From the NCBI RefSeq assembly GCF_020144665.1, contig NZ_JAAHBQ010000002.1, positions 1-64,000 on the forward strand: DNA of 64,000 nucleotides, given 5' to 3'. The notes beneath the pieces are model-generated. The model was not told the DNA's origin and ran no database searches. It saw only the letters and a list, made by a program, of their open reading frames with translations. The position numbers were made by a program, and so were the translations under genes. Numbering within the stretch: the first letter of the stretch is position 1; every line of letters starts with the position of its first letter. Positions 41,799-51,163 of this stretch are shown here, piece by piece. The stretch comes from Oscillatoria salina IIICB1. GTDB taxonomy: Bacteria; Cyanobacteriota; Cyanobacteriia; Cyanobacteriales; SIO1D9.

Positions 41799-44294
41799 AT
41801 GGCAAAACAGCTAAATCTCCTGGGGTCGGGACAAATTATCCCCACGGCGTTACACGCGGAGATGCAACGGTCATATCTGGAATATGCCATGAGTGTGATC
41901 GTTGGGCGAGCTTTGCCCGATGTCCGCGATGGTTTGAAACCAGTTCATCGACGTATTTTGTACGCGATGCACGAACTGGGCTTAACTCCCGACCGACCTT
42001 TCCGTAAGTGCGCTCGCGTGGTGGGGGATGTTTTGGGTAAATATCACCCTCACGGCGATCGGGCAGTTTATGATGCCTTGGTACGGATGGTGCAGGATTT
42101 TTCCAGTCGCTATCCATTGTTACAGGGTCACGGTAATTTTGGGTCGGTGGACAACGATCCTCCTGCGGCAATGCGTTATACGGAAACGCGTTTGGGGGAA
42201 ATTGCTAATGAAGCAATGTTGACTTCGATTGGCGAAGCAACAGTTGATTTTACTAGCAATTTTGATAACTCTCAGCAAGAACCGGTGGTTCTGCCTGCCC
42301 AGTTACCTATTTTATTGCTCAATGGCTGTGCTGGGATTGCTGTCGGGATGGCAACTAATATTCCGCCTCATAATTTGACTGAGGTGGTAGATGGCATAAT
42401 TGCTTTGATCGATAAGCCAGATTTGCCGGATGAGAAGTTATGGGAGTTGATTCCCGGACCTGATTTTCCTACGGGTGGGGAAATTGTCGATACTGCGGGA
42501 ATTAAAGATACTTATGCGACTGGACGAGGTATTATTCCTGTTCGAGGGGTGGTGAAAACTGAGCGCTTAGTTATTCCTGGTAGACGTAGGAAGGAACGAA
42601 CTGCGCTGGTGGTGACTGAGTTGCCGTTTCAGGTGAATAAAGCAGCTTGGATTGAAAAAGTTGCGGATTTAGTGAATCAAGGGCGACTGGAAGGAATTGC
42701 GGATATTCGCGACGAAAGCGATCGCTCGGGGATGCGGGTGGTGGTCGAACTAAAACGGGATGCGACGGCGAAAAAGGTTCTCCGTCAACTTTACAAGCAA
42801 ACGCCTCTACAATCTAATTTTGGGGCGATTATGTTGGCGCTGGTGGATAATGAACCGCTTCAGTTACCGCTACGGAAGATTTTGCAGGAGTTTATCGATT
42901 TTCGCGAGGAAACTCTCACTCGACAATATAACCACGAACTCGAACTTAACCAACGTCGGTTACATTTGGTAGCAGGTTTATTAGCGGCGCTGAAGAAGAT
43001 CGATCGCGCGATCGATCTTCTGCGTCAAGCTGCTGATGGTAGTACGGCTAAAATCGCTTTAATTGAAGAGTTAGCCATTAGCGAGGCTCAAGCTGATGCG
43101 ATTTTAGCGATGCCTTTGCGCCGTTTGACGGGTTTAGAACGGCAAAAGTTACAGTCGGAGTACGAAGAGTTAGAAACGAGAATTGGCGAATTGGAGTTGT
43201 TACTCGGATCTCGCCACGAATTGATGAAGGCGCTGAAAAAAGAGTTGCGATCGCTCAAGCGTAAATATGGGGACGATCGTCGTACTCGCATCCTCAGCCC
43301 TGCGGAAGTGAAAAAATCAGCGCTGACTTCTGCTACTTCTAAGGCTACTAGGAAAACTAAGGAAACAACTGCCACCGTTGCTACCGTTTCTGAATCTACT
43401 CCGACAATACCCGATAATGCGGCGATCGAAGTTACTGAGAAAGGTAATATTTATTGGCAACAGCCAGAAATATCCGCGAAAAAAAGTGATGATTTGGTCG
43501 TGTATAGCGAACCGGTAGCTAAAAACGCCCAATTAATTGCGATCGCGGATACGGGAAAAGCTTATCCGGTAGATATTAACGAGATTCCCCCGGCTTCCCA
43601 AACCACGCCAACTTCTTTACTAAGTTTATTACCAGCAAGCGCTCAAAGAGACGCTAATCGAGTTGTCGCGCAGTTTTTCCGTCCTTATAACGCCAAACCC
43701 CTCGACCTGATTTTACTCAGCGAGAAGGGGCGAATTAAACGCATTCCCGCCTCAGAATTAGAAAACTTAACCAATCGCGGCTTGATGCTGATTAAATTCA
43801 AAGATGGCGATCGCCTCCAGCAGATTGATTTTGTTAAAGAAGGAATGGAAATGGCGATCGCTACTTCTGGAGGTCGGATTTTACGCTTTGTAGTTAATGA
43901 CGAACAGCTACCAGTTATGGGGCGTAATGCGTTAGGAAATCTTGCTGTCAGACTGCGTTTTCATGAAAAAATAGTTGGCTGTTACGTTGTTAATTCAGAC
44001 AATAACTTACTCCTAATTTCTCAACAAGGTTACATTAAAGGTTTGAGGGTTAGTAAAATTAGGTTAGGAAGTCTCGGCGATATCGGCACAAACGCCCTTC
44101 AATTTGCCAAAAAAGATACTTTAGCTGCCATGGTATTAGATCGACCAAATACTCAAATAATCGCCCTTACTAACACTCAAAGAAAAATACCCATTGTTAC
44201 TGAGTCTGTTTCATTTTGGGGTAAAGACGGTATCGGCGATCGGCTTCCGAAATTGAAAGCAAATGAAACTGTCGAATCTGTTATTTGTTTGTAG
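41799..44294 (+). CDS. Type IIA DNA topoisomerase subunit A (GyrA/ParC family)
   Basis: 831 residues. The protein forms the DNA breakage-reunion subunit of gyrase or topoisomerase IV. The winged-helix/tower half carries [22 protein letters not shown] and the catalytic Tyr127 in AAMRYTE. A coiled-coil section (about 365-490) ends the core. The C-terminal beta-pinwheel (about 530-831) shows blades such as [16 protein letters not shown] and [13 protein letters not shown] find no GyrA box (QRRGGKG-type), which favours the ParC/topoisomerase IV-like paralogue over true GyrA; cyanobacteria usually carry both, so I give no gene symbol. The start [16 protein letters not shown] fits the family. A terminator follows. 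Confidence 0.93.
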   Translation: MAKQLNLLGSGQIIPTALHAEMQRSYLEYAMSVIVGRALPDVRDGLKPVHRRILYAMHELGLTPDRPFRKCARVVGDVLGKYHPHGDRAVYDALVRMVQDFSSRYPLLQGHGNFGSVDNDPPAAMRYTETRLGEIANEAMLTSIGEATVDFTSNFDNSQQEPVVLPAQLPILLLNGCAGIAVGMATNIPPHNLTEVVDGIIALIDKPDLPDEKLWELIPGPDFPTGGEIVDTAGIKDTYATGRGIIPVRGVVKTERLVIPGRRRKERTALVVTELPFQVNKAAWIEKVADLVNQGRLEGIADIRDESDRSGMRVVVELKRDATAKKVLRQLYKQTPLQSNFGAIMLALVDNEPLQLPLRKILQEFIDFREETLTRQYNHELELNQRRLHLVAGLLAALKKIDRAIDLLRQAADGSTAKIALIEELAISEAQADAILAMPLRRLTGLERQKLQSEYEELETRIGELELLLGSRHELMKALKKELRSLKRKYGDDRRTRILSPAEVKKSALTSATSKATRKTKETTATVATVSESTPTIPDNAAIEVTEKGNIYWQQPEISAKKSDDLVVYSEPVAKNAQLIAIADTGKAYPVDINEIPPASQTTPTSLLSLLPASAQRDANRVVAQFFRPYNAKPLDLILLSEKGRIKRIPASELENLTNRGLMLIKFKDGDRLQQIDFVKEGMEMAIATSGGRILRFVVNDEQLPVMGRNALGNLAVRLRFHEKIVGCYVVNSDNNLLLISQQGYIKGLRVSKIRLGSLGDIGTNALQFAKKDTLAAMVLDRPNTQIIALTNTQRKIPIVTESVSFWGKDGIGDRLPKLKANETVESVICL

Positions 44295-44300
44295 CTACTA

Positions 44301-44335
44301 ACCGAGAGTTGGCTCGAGCGGAAACTCTCGGTTTT
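44301..44335 (+). terminator. Rho-independent terminator after the topoisomerase gene
   Basis: ACCGAGAGTT (44301-44310) pairs perfectly with AACTCTCGGT (44323-44332) and is followed by TT. It starts 7 bp after the stop codon. Confidence 0.85.
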
Positions 44336-44481
44336 GGGTATTCCCGAATCTGGGATAGTTGATTATTCTTAATTGTCAAAGCTTTTCACCGACGGAACAA
44401 GAACCAAGGATAAGCTACAATCGATCGAGAAGCTGTTACAAAAGTTAATCCCTCAAGCTGCGATCTATCTTGGAGACTCGA

Positions 44482-46188
44482 ATGCTGCGACTGGAACATA
44501 TTACTAAAATTTATTCGACGGGCGAAGTGCTGAAAGACATCAACTGGGAGGTAAAACCGGGAGAAAGAGTGGGTTTGGTTGGTGTGAATGGCGCAGGTAA
44601 GTCTACTCAGTTGAAGATTATCACAGGAGAGGTGGAACCGACGACTGGTGAGGTAATTCGTCCTGCATCAATGCACATTGCTTATCTGACGCAAGAGTTT
44701 GAAGTTGAACCCAGTCGCACTGTCAGGGAAGAGTTTTGGACGGTTTTCCGCGAAGCTAATCAAGTCCAGGAAGGTATTGCAAAGACGACTCGCGAGATGG
44801 AAACGGCGTCAGGAGAGGAACTTGACCAATTAATCAAGAAGTTGGATAAGCTACAACGTAAGTTTGAGGCTCTCGACGGATATGGTTTAGAAGCCCAAAT
44901 TGAGAAAATTTTACCAGAAATGGGGTTTGCTCCCGAAGACGGCGATCGCCTGGTATCTTCTTTCAGTGGTGGCTGGCAAATGCGGATGAGTTTAGGTAAA
45001 ATTCTCCTCCAAAATCCGGATGTTTTGTTACTTGACGAGCCGACTAACCACCTGGATTTAGAAACAATCGAATGGCTGGAAAATTACCTGAAAAATTTAA
45101 ACACGCCAATGGTAATTGTTTCTCACGATCGCGAGTTTCTCGACCGTCTTTGCACAAAAATTGTCGAAACTGAGCGCGGTGTTTCTACAACCTATTTAGG
45201 TAATTATAGCTCATATTTAACTCAAAAAGCTGAAAATCTTGCTGCTACCGAAAGTGCTTACGAACAGCAACAAAAAGAAATTGCCAAACAGCAAGTATTT
45301 ATCGAACGATTTCGCGCTAGTGCGACGCGCAGCACCCAAGCGAAAAGCCGCGAGAAACAATTAGAAAAAATTGAGAAAATTGAAGCGCCGACTGCAAATT
45401 TAAGAACGTTACGCTTTCGTTTTCCCGACTGTCCTCGTAGCGGACGCGAAGTAGGTTTAATTAAAGATTTGAGTCATACTTATAACGACCAAATTCTCTT
45501 TTTAGGCGCAAATTTAGAAATCGAACGAGGCGATAAAATTGCCTTCCTCGGTCCTAATGGTTGCGGGAAATCAACCTTACTGCGAATGTTGATGGCAATG
45601 GAACAACCAGAAGATGGAATTGTTCGCCTTGGTCAACATAATATCATTCCCGGTTATTTCGAGCAAAATCAAGCGGAAGCTCTCGATTTAAATAAGACAG
45701 TTATGGATACTATTCATGACGAAGTACCCGACTGGAAAAACGAAGAAGTTCGCAATTTGTTAGGACAATTTTTGTTTAGTGGTGACACAGTATTTAAGAA
45801 AGTCGAAGCTTTAAGTGGTGGCGAAAAAGCCCGCGTTGCTTTAGCGAAAATGTTGCTACGTCCAGCGAATTTGCTAATTTTAGATGAGCCGACAAACCAC
45901 TTAGATATTCCCGCGAAGGAGATGTTAGAAGAGGCGTTACATAATTACGATGGTACAGTAATTATTGTCTCTCACGATCGCTACTTTATTTCTAAGGTGG
46001 CTAATAAAATTGTCGAAATTCGTAACGGTGAATTGATTAGTTATTTGGGAGATTATCACTATTATTTAGATAAATTGGCAGAGGAAAAAGAAGCGGAACG
46101 TCGTCGCATAGAAGCGGAGAAAAAAGCTGCGAAGAAAGCCGCCAAGGAAGCGAAGAAAAAGAATAAGAAAAAAGTCGGCGCAAAGTGA
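44482..46188 (+). CDS. ABC-F family ATPase (translation/ribosome-associated type)
   Basis: 568 residues from the ATG at 44482, which has TTGGAG 8 nt upstream; the longer frame from TTG 44470 adds only four residues. Two ABC domains without membrane helices: Walker A GVNGAGKST and GPNGCGKST, signatures SFSGGWQMR and LSGGEKARV, Walker B LLLDEPTNHLD and LILDEPTNHLD. The interdomain P-site linker (about 240-320) is rich in charged residues (SREKQLEKIEKIEAP). The Lys/Ala/Glu-rich C-terminal tail resembles the coiled-coil end of Uup/EttA-type members. Such proteins act on the ribosome or translation rather than as transporters. Confidence 0.93.
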   Translation: MLRLEHITKIYSTGEVLKDINWEVKPGERVGLVGVNGAGKSTQLKIITGEVEPTTGEVIRPASMHIAYLTQEFEVEPSRTVREEFWTVFREANQVQEGIAKTTREMETASGEELDQLIKKLDKLQRKFEALDGYGLEAQIEKILPEMGFAPEDGDRLVSSFSGGWQMRMSLGKILLQNPDVLLLDEPTNHLDLETIEWLENYLKNLNTPMVIVSHDREFLDRLCTKIVETERGVSTTYLGNYSSYLTQKAENLAATESAYEQQQKEIAKQQVFIERFRASATRSTQAKSREKQLEKIEKIEAPTANLRTLRFRFPDCPRSGREVGLIKDLSHTYNDQILFLGANLEIERGDKIAFLGPNGCGKSTLLRMLMAMEQPEDGIVRLGQHNIIPGYFEQNQAEALDLNKTVMDTIHDEVPDWKNEEVRNLLGQFLFSGDTVFKKVEALSGGEKARVALAKMLLRPANLLILDEPTNHLDIPAKEMLEEALHNYDGTVIIVSHDRYFISKVANKIVEIRNGELISYLGDYHYYLDKLAEEKEAERRRIEAEKKAAKKAAKEAKKKNKKKVGAK

Positions 46189-46195
46189 TTTCAGT

Positions 46196-46226
46196 TGTAG
46201 AGACGTTGCGTGCAACGTCTCTATCA
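46196..46226 (+). terminator. Dispersed hairpin repeat after the ABC-F gene
   Basis: TAGAGACGTTGC and GCAACGTCTCTA (46198-46209 / 46212-46223) form a perfect 12-bp stem with a 2-nt spacer. This GTAGAGACGTTGC hairpin is a familiar dispersed repeat in cyanobacteria. Its position 10 bp after the stop suggests it also works as a terminator, though it lacks a T-run. Confidence 0.6.
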
Positions 46227-46315
46227 GCTAAAAAAGATATTAGTGACTCTAAAGTTAAATTCAGCTAGAAAAAATTAAAATAAATTGATAAAAAATAACT
46301 TGCATAAAATCAAGT

Positions 46316-46663
46316 GTGAGTAATTTAAGTGATGAAGAAATATACGCTGAAATTGGCACAATTACAAGTCAATTTCAGCTACTTGAATGTGATGAGTGTG
46401 CTTTAGCTGTGATAAATTGGTTAACAGCTAACGGTATTGAAGGGAAAGTTTTGCGGCTGAGAACGAGATATCCAGATGAAGATTATATTGTTAGCGATCG
46501 CGTAGACGTGGCTGAATCGATTACTATTAATGGTAGGCATTATGGGGTAGAAGTGAGAGGGAAAGTATTTGATAATCTTTCAAATGAGGGAATGAGACGC
46601 GAAGACTGGCTAAATGATTTTCACTGTCCAAGTGAAGAGTTTATTCTTGAGGAGTTAGAATAG
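46316..46663 (+). CDS. Papain-fold toxin domain protein (Tox-PL-2-like)
   Basis: 115 residues from a GTG with no obvious Shine-Dalgarno. The order LLECDECALAVINWL (C25, C28), SITINGRHYGVEV (H75) and KVFDNL (D86) matches the papain-like Tox-PL-2 (PF15643) pattern: catalytic Cys at a helix start, then His, then Asp. The family appears as effector tips of bacterial polymorphic toxins. Here it is a free-standing small ORF with no export or Rhs part, so it is either a displaced tip or an intracellular enzyme. The gene that follows 17 bp later is the likely partner or immunity gene. Family assignment is from motif memory only. Confidence 0.65.
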   Translation: MSNLSDEEIYAEIGTITSQFQLLECDECALAVINWLTANGIEGKVLRLRTRYPDEDYIVSDRVDVAESITINGRHYGVEVRGKVFDNLSNEGMRREDWLNDFHCPSEEFILEELE

Positions 46664-46680
46664 TTACAATTTGAGGTAAT

Positions 46681-47070
46681 ATGGACGACGGATTATTCGA
46701 TATTTTAGCAAAAATAAAAGCAAGACCAGGAATGTATATTGGTCAGCCTTCAGTTAGTAACTTATTTATGTTTTTAGCAGGATACAAAACTGCGAGACGA
46801 GAGTTGAAAATTGAACCAACCACAGCAGAAAAGGAATTTTATAGGGAGTTTCAGAATTTTTTACAACGAAGGCTGAAGGTACAAACGGTAAATTCTTGGG
46901 CGAAAATGATTATGCTTTATTCTGTTGATGAAGAGGAGGGTTTTGCATATTTTTTTAAGTTGTTAGAGGAGTTTAAACAGCGAGATAAAAGTTTAGATGG
47001 AGACTGGTTGGAAGAAATAGCGAAGAATGAGAATAAGCAAATTAAACAAACTGCGATTAAACGTAAATAA
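46681..47070 (+). CDS. Probable immunity protein of the papain-fold toxin
   Basis: 129 residues, soluble and highly helical. It begins MDDGLFDILAKIKARPGMYIGQPSV. The KxRPxMYIG(x)xS motif, a helical middle (FYREFQNFLQRRLK...NSWAKMI) and an acidic FAYFFKLLEEF end recall small immunity-type proteins found after toxin domains. It has GAGGT 3 nt before the ATG and starts 17 bp after the toxin stop, so the two are very likely co-translated. I cannot name the Pfam family with confidence. Confidence 0.6.
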   Translation: MDDGLFDILAKIKARPGMYIGQPSVSNLFMFLAGYKTARRELKIEPTTAEKEFYREFQNFLQRRLKVQTVNSWAKMIMLYSVDEEEGFAYFFKLLEEFKQRDKSLDGDWLEEIAKNENKQIKQTAIKRK

Positions 47071-47087
47071 AAATCAAGGTATGATAA

Positions 47088-48071
47088 TTAAGTCCAACTG
47101 CGAAAGAAGGTGTTATCTTCCCAAGCGTTGGCTGTCAGTTGTTCGATCGCTACTATCTCACGATTTGTCAAAATTTGAAATTCTTGGGCAGCCTTGACAT
47201 TTGACTCAAGTTGTGCTGGTGTTTCGGCAGCAATAACGGCGCTGTGGACTCCGGGCTGAGATAAAGTATAACCGAGGGCTTGGTGCATTCCGTTGAGTAC
47301 GCCCGGTTTGAAGATGCGTCCGTAGGCTGGTACTTTCATGGCAATTATACCAACATTTAGTTCTTGGGCGACGGGAAGGACGACGGGAATGAAAGGACGA
47401 GGGTGATGTTTATCGGCGGCGTTGACGGGAATGAGGGCAGTGTCGAAGGGATAGCGGCGTAGTCCTGCGGCAATTATATCTGGTTCGTGGTGTCCGGTGA
47501 TACCCACGAAACGGACGATTTTTTGGGCTTTGGCTTCTGCGAGGGCTTTGGTTGCGCCATTGGGGGCGGTAATTTCGTCTAATTCTTCGCTGAAGGAAAC
47601 GTGGTGCAGTTGCCACAAATCGAGGTAATCTGTATTTAGGCGTTTTAGCGATCGCTCTAATTCTCGCCACGCATCGTCACGCGATCGCTTGGCTGTTTTG
47701 GAGGCTAGAAAGATTTCTTGGCGATAGTTGGGTAAAATTTTACCAAGATATTCCTCCGAAGGACCGTAACTCGCGGCAGTATCAAAATAGCGGATACCTA
47801 ATTCTAAAGCCCGTTGTGCGATCGCGATCGCCTCTTTTTCCCGACCATCCCAAGACAAAGGCGTTTGTCCTGCACCACCTAAGCCTAAAATTGGAACAGA
47901 AACTCCTGTTTTTCCGAACACTCGTTTGGGCATAGTGACGGTAGGAAGAGAAACTGTAGTTGACGATATTGGTTGCTGGGTAGAGTTAAGAGTTTTTGTC
48001 AAAGCTACTCCTCCAATAACTCCACCAGCAACACTAACCGAAGTGGTGATAAATTTGCGTCTGCTGGTCAT
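47088..48071 (-). CDS. Aldo/keto reductase with Tat signal
   Basis: 327 residues. The N-terminus MTSRRKFITTSVSVAGGVIGG is a twin-arginine signal (SRRKFI) before a hydrophobic stretch. The AKR barrel follows with FDTAASYGPSEEYLG (catalytic Asp and Tyr), ASKTAK (catalytic Lys), LWQLHHV (His) and late AVIAAETPAQLESN (cofactor binding). It likely reduces or oxidises an unknown carbonyl using NAD(P)H after export as a folded protein. The ATG is the only start that keeps the Tat motif. Its 5' flank is occupied by a mobile element ending 2 bp before the ATG. It converges on the immunity-like gene. Confidence 0.9.
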   Translation of the reverse strand: MTSRRKFITTSVSVAGGVIGGVALTKTLNSTQQPISSTTVSLPTVTMPKRVFGKTGVSVPILGLGGAGQTPLSWDGREKEAIAIAQRALELGIRYFDTAASYGPSEEYLGKILPNYRQEIFLASKTAKRSRDDAWRELERSLKRLNTDYLDLWQLHHVSFSEELDEITAPNGATKALAEAKAQKIVRFVGITGHHEPDIIAAGLRRYPFDTALIPVNAADKHHPRPFIPVVLPVAQELNVGIIAMKVPAYGRIFKPGVLNGMHQALGYTLSQPGVHSAVIAAETPAQLESNVKAAQEFQILTNREIVAIEQLTANAWEDNTFFRSWT

Positions 48072-48073
48072 AA

Positions 48074-48469
48074 TTGACTACTCCCCTCCCTCCGCGTTGC
48101 TAAAGGGAGGGGATTCACAAGTAGTTCTCTTTCCTCTTGCAGGCACAGTCAAGTTGCCTCTAGACGCTCAATATGTTGACATATAGCCGCATATATTGCG
48201 CTTACTTTTTTGAGTTTTATGCTTTCAAACATCCATCACTCAGCTAGTTTAGTACGCTCCTCGCTCTGAAGAAAGCTGGCAGTGGTTTAGTCATACTGCC
48301 GTTAGAGCCAATCTAACCGTTGTTTCTTACTTACCGGGTTTTCGACCTACTAGAGCGAAGAATCACGTAGATTTTCGTTTTACTCGCTATCAACTATTGT
48401 ACTAACTTTCTAGTTTCTTTTCAATCAAAGTCGCCGTAGAACAGCGAGGCTTTAAACCCATTTTTTTTG
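48074..48469 (-). mobile_element. 396-bp non-autonomous IS200/IS605-type element, copy 2
   Basis: Same length and ends as the copy at 31446-31841, with one visible mismatch. On the minus strand it begins after TTAC (GTAA at 48470-48473 on the plus strand) and ends with TCAA, 2 bp before the ATG of the aldo/keto reductase. Its right-end hairpin contains GGAGGGAGGGGAG, placed as a Shine-Dalgarno 9 nt before that ATG. Confidence 0.75.
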
Positions 48470-48623
48470 GTAAATCCGCGATCGCAACTTTTGCCTGAAT
48501 TGTAGCAAATGTATCTTTTGGTTGAAGTAACCTTTCTTACCAAAAGCGTAGGATATTGTCTTGAGAAAAAGGTATCGCGCCAGAAATCTCACTTTTAACC
48601 AAAAAAAGCGATCGGAGGCATAT

Positions 48624-49016
48624 ATGCAACAAATTCTTCCCAACTTTGGACAAAAATTAGCCAAACGTCTGTTATTTCTCGCTTTAACCTGTTTACTCAG
48701 CTTGGGAGGTATCTTCCTCACTACCAGTCAACCTAGCTACGCGCAAATTCAGCCCCCACCTCCTCCAGCTAACCCACAAACAACCCCCTTGACTCCAGAA
48801 GATAAAATCGATCGCGCTTATACTTTCCGCGAAGGGACTGGGATACAGGAAGAGATGCGACAAAAATCCTATGAGGAGGAAGTTGAAGCAGGTACAGGTA
48901 CTAAAGCTGTAGAGAAATTATACGAAGAAAACCTCAAGGAATACAAAGAAAGTAATCCTGGTGAAGGTTTGGTGGAAAAAACCAAAGACGCGATCGAAAA
49001 TATTACAGGTAAGTAA
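48624..49016 (+). CDS. Small secreted protein of unknown function
   Basis: 130 residues from the ATG at 48624, with GGAGG 5 nt upstream; the longer frame from 48561 adds 21 residues that would bury the signal peptide. Residues 1-40 are a Sec signal (KRLLFLALTCLLSLGGIFL... with PSYA before QIQ). The mature part starts with a proline stretch (PPPPPANP) and is then charged and helical (EDKIDRAYTFREGTGIQEEM, KDAIENITGK). I do not recognise the family beyond a general cyanobacterial secreted type. A hairpin follows. Confidence 0.7.
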   Translation: MQQILPNFGQKLAKRLLFLALTCLLSLGGIFLTTSQPSYAQIQPPPPPANPQTTPLTPEDKIDRAYTFREGTGIQEEMRQKSYEEEVEAGTGTKAVEKLYEENLKEYKESNPGEGLVEKTKDAIENITGK

Positions 49017-49024
49017 ACTTACTG

Positions 49025-49043
49025 AGGTGGGTTAAGCCCACCT
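49025..49043 (+). terminator. Hairpin after the small secreted protein
   Basis: AGGTGGG and CCCACCT pair perfectly around TTAAG, 8 bp after the stop. The following bases are only weakly T-rich. Confidence 0.5.
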
Positions 49044-49182
49044 TCCGCTTCTCAATTATATCTGGTTACTCGCTCGCTCGCTGCCTTTCACTTCTTGAGG
49101 AAAAAAATTGCTTAGTTGTTGCATTTGAATTATCAATGTAGTATAAAATATATTAGATTAACAATCGACTAGAAAACTAACA

Positions 49183-50121
49183 ATGGTTTCCTTAAGGAAC
49201 GAACCAGAAACGGCGGCGCTAACTGCCTACGATCTCTGGAAAGAATACAATCAGCGTGCCGTAGTCCAAGGAGTCAGCTTTAACCTCGATCGGGGAGAAG
49301 TTCTCGGTTTACTAGGCGCAAACGGTGCCGGAAAAACAACCACAGTGGGAATGTTATATGGTGCAGTAATTCCTACTCGCGGTTTTGTCAAATTGGGTAA
49401 CTATGATGTCAAAAACCAAGGTAGAAAAGCTCGAATGCGGATGGGAATTGTCACCCAAGAAGACAATCTCGATCCTGATTTTACGGTAATCGAAAATCTA
49501 ATTTATTTTGCTCAATTTTACCGCATTACTGGCAAAAAAGCAAGAGCGAGGGCAGGAGAATTATTAGCAAGAGTTGGCTTAGAAAATTACGCCCAACATC
49601 GCATCGACGAACTTTCCGGAGGGTTAAAAAGACGCTTAGTATTAGCGAGGGCATTAATCAATCATCCCCAGGTAGTATTTTTAGACGAACCAACCACCGG
49701 ATTAGACCCAGATGCGCGGCAAGATTTTTGGCGGTTAGTAATAGAATTAAAAGAGAAGGGGGCTGGCATATTGCTGACGACACACTACATGGACGAAGCG
49801 CAGCGTTTATGCGATCGCCTAATTTTAATCCAACAAGGAAAAGTAATTGATGAAGGAACTCCCAAGGAATTAATCGCCCGGACAGCAGGTTTAGAAGTTG
49901 TAGAGATTGCCGGCATAAAAGAGGAAATTTTGCAACAGTTAACAAACAAATTTAGCACTTGGTATCGTCCTTTTGGCAGTAGTTATTTAATTGGTTTACC
50001 AATAGATAACCCAGAGAAAATGTGGGAAAATTTAAGTAATACTAAACCCATTTTACTCAGTCGTCGTCAAGCCAACTTAGAAGACGTATTCTTACGACTA
50101 ACTGGAAAAATTTTGGATTAA
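49183..50121 (+). CDS. ABC-2 type exporter ATPase (NodI/DrrA-like)
   Basis: 312 residues with Walker A GANGAGKTT, Q-loop TQEDNLDPDF, signature LSGGLKRRL, Walker B VVFLDEPTTGLDP and switch LLTTHYMDEAQRL. A C-terminal extension of about 90 residues (VEIAGIKEEILQQL...) is as in the DrrA/NodI family. It powers the adjacent permease, whose start is 5 bp after this stop. The NodI-like assignment (LEDVFLRLTGK ending) suggests export of a lipid- or sugar-type compound; the substrate is unknown. Confidence 0.92.
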   Translation: MVSLRNEPETAALTAYDLWKEYNQRAVVQGVSFNLDRGEVLGLLGANGAGKTTTVGMLYGAVIPTRGFVKLGNYDVKNQGRKARMRMGIVTQEDNLDPDFTVIENLIYFAQFYRITGKKARARAGELLARVGLENYAQHRIDELSGGLKRRLVLARALINHPQVVFLDEPTTGLDPDARQDFWRLVIELKEKGAGILLTTHYMDEAQRLCDRLILIQQGKVIDEGTPKELIARTAGLEVVEIAGIKEEILQQLTNKFSTWYRPFGSSYLIGLPIDNPEKMWENLSNTKPILLSRRQANLEDVFLRLTGKILD

Positions 50122-50125
50122 GAAA

Positions 50126-50905
50126 ATGAAAGAAAATCCGCTAACAATTTGGGGCGTATATTCAGTGTGGCTGCGTCACGCCAGAGTTTATCGGAAAACC
50201 TGGTTAGTAAATAGTTTACCCCCGCTTTCCGAACCAATAATTTATCTCATAGCTTTTGGTTATGGTTTAACTCCCTTAATCGGAGAAATAACTTATCAAG
50301 GTGAAACAGTTAGCTATTTAGAATTTATTGCACCAGGAATGATTGCCATTGGCGTATTATTTCAATCATTTGTTGAAGGGTCTTATGGTAGTTTTATTCG
50401 TTTAACCTTTCAAAAAACCTGGCAAGCTTTATTAACTGCACCGTTAACCTTTAGCGAAGTATTTGTTGGCGATTGGTTATGGGCGACAACCAAAGGATTA
50501 TTTGCCGGAACCTTAACCGGAATAGTAGCATCAATTTGGGGACTTTACTCCGGTTGGAATTTATTGGTATCCTTACCAATAATGCTTTTAGGAAGTTTAC
50601 TATTTAGCGCGATCGGATTACTAACCGCAGGAACAGTACGAACCGTCGATCAATTAAACGTACCCATATTTTTGTTGATCATCCCGATGTTTACTCTCTG
50701 TGGTACTTACTTCCCTCGCGACACCTTACCTTCCTGGTTAGAAGCACTAGCAAATATTTTACCCTTAGCCTGGTTAGTCGATTTGCTACGCTGGCATCTA
50801 GGACTATCGCCGTGGTGGTTTTTGTCCTTAATTGGGTTAGTCGCATTGGCAGGAATATCTGCAATTTTAGCTTGGCGACGAATCTATCCCCAACTATTCC
50901 GTTAA
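50126..50905 (+). CDS. ABC-2 type exporter permease (NodJ/DrrB-like)
   Basis: 259 residues with six membrane helices (for example ISLIAFGYG-like ILIAFGYGLTPLIG region, FAGTLTGIVASIWGLYSG, LVSLPIMLLGSLLFSAIGLL, WWFLSLIGLVALAGISAILA). The ABC-2 signature FLLIIPMFTLCGTYFPRDTLP precedes helix 5. The ATPase gene overlaps the same transcript with a 4-bp gap. This is a typical two-gene exporter; the partner substrate is not shown by the neighbours. Confidence 0.9.
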   Translation: MKENPLTIWGVYSVWLRHARVYRKTWLVNSLPPLSEPIIYLIAFGYGLTPLIGEITYQGETVSYLEFIAPGMIAIGVLFQSFVEGSYGSFIRLTFQKTWQALLTAPLTFSEVFVGDWLWATTKGLFAGTLTGIVASIWGLYSGWNLLVSLPIMLLGSLLFSAIGLLTAGTVRTVDQLNVPIFLLIIPMFTLCGTYFPRDTLPSWLEALANILPLAWLVDLLRWHLGLSPWWFLSLIGLVALAGISAILAWRRIYPQLFR

Positions 50906-50959
50906 GATGATTTTTTCGCTACCTTAGTAAACAGTACCATTACCAATCAACTACTAAGT

Positions 50960-51094
50960 ATGGCTAACTTGGAAGAAAAGAAACAAAGCATCTTGGCTCG
51001 CGTCAGGAGAACTAAACAGAAAGATCCTAGTAGTACCAGTTTGGCAGGACAGAAAAGACAAATCATGGCGTGTGTGAAGAGAAGCCGTGGTTAA
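50960..51094 (+). CDS. Small basic protein, 44 aa
   Basis: An ATG-TAA frame of 44 residues, MANLEEKKQSILARVRRTKQ followed by KDPSSTSLAGQKRQIMACVKRSRG. It is basic, without membrane segment, and followed 20 bp later by a good hairpin terminator, which supports transcription. No strong Shine-Dalgarno is seen and I recognise no family. Confidence 0.4.
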   Translation: MANLEEKKQSILARVRRTKQKDPSSTSLAGQKRQIMACVKRSRG

Positions 51095-51111
51095 TAACAG
51101 CTTAAATGAAA

Positions 51112-51140
51112 TTAAGGGCGATCGCTACGTCGCCCTTTTG
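51112..51140 (+). terminator. Rho-independent terminator
   Basis: AAGGGCG (51114-51120) pairs with CGCCCTT (51131-51137), followed by TTGTC. A HIP1-like GCGATCGC overlaps stem and loop. It terminates either the exporter operon or the small 44-aa gene, and precedes the DUF1971 gene. Confidence 0.65.
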
Positions 51141-51163
51141 TCGATCTGGAGACTTTTGTACTA

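Noticed and set aside
42028..43532. Frames on both strands within the topoisomerase gene
   Set aside because: Overlap a fully conserved GyrA/ParC-family gene; no features of their own.
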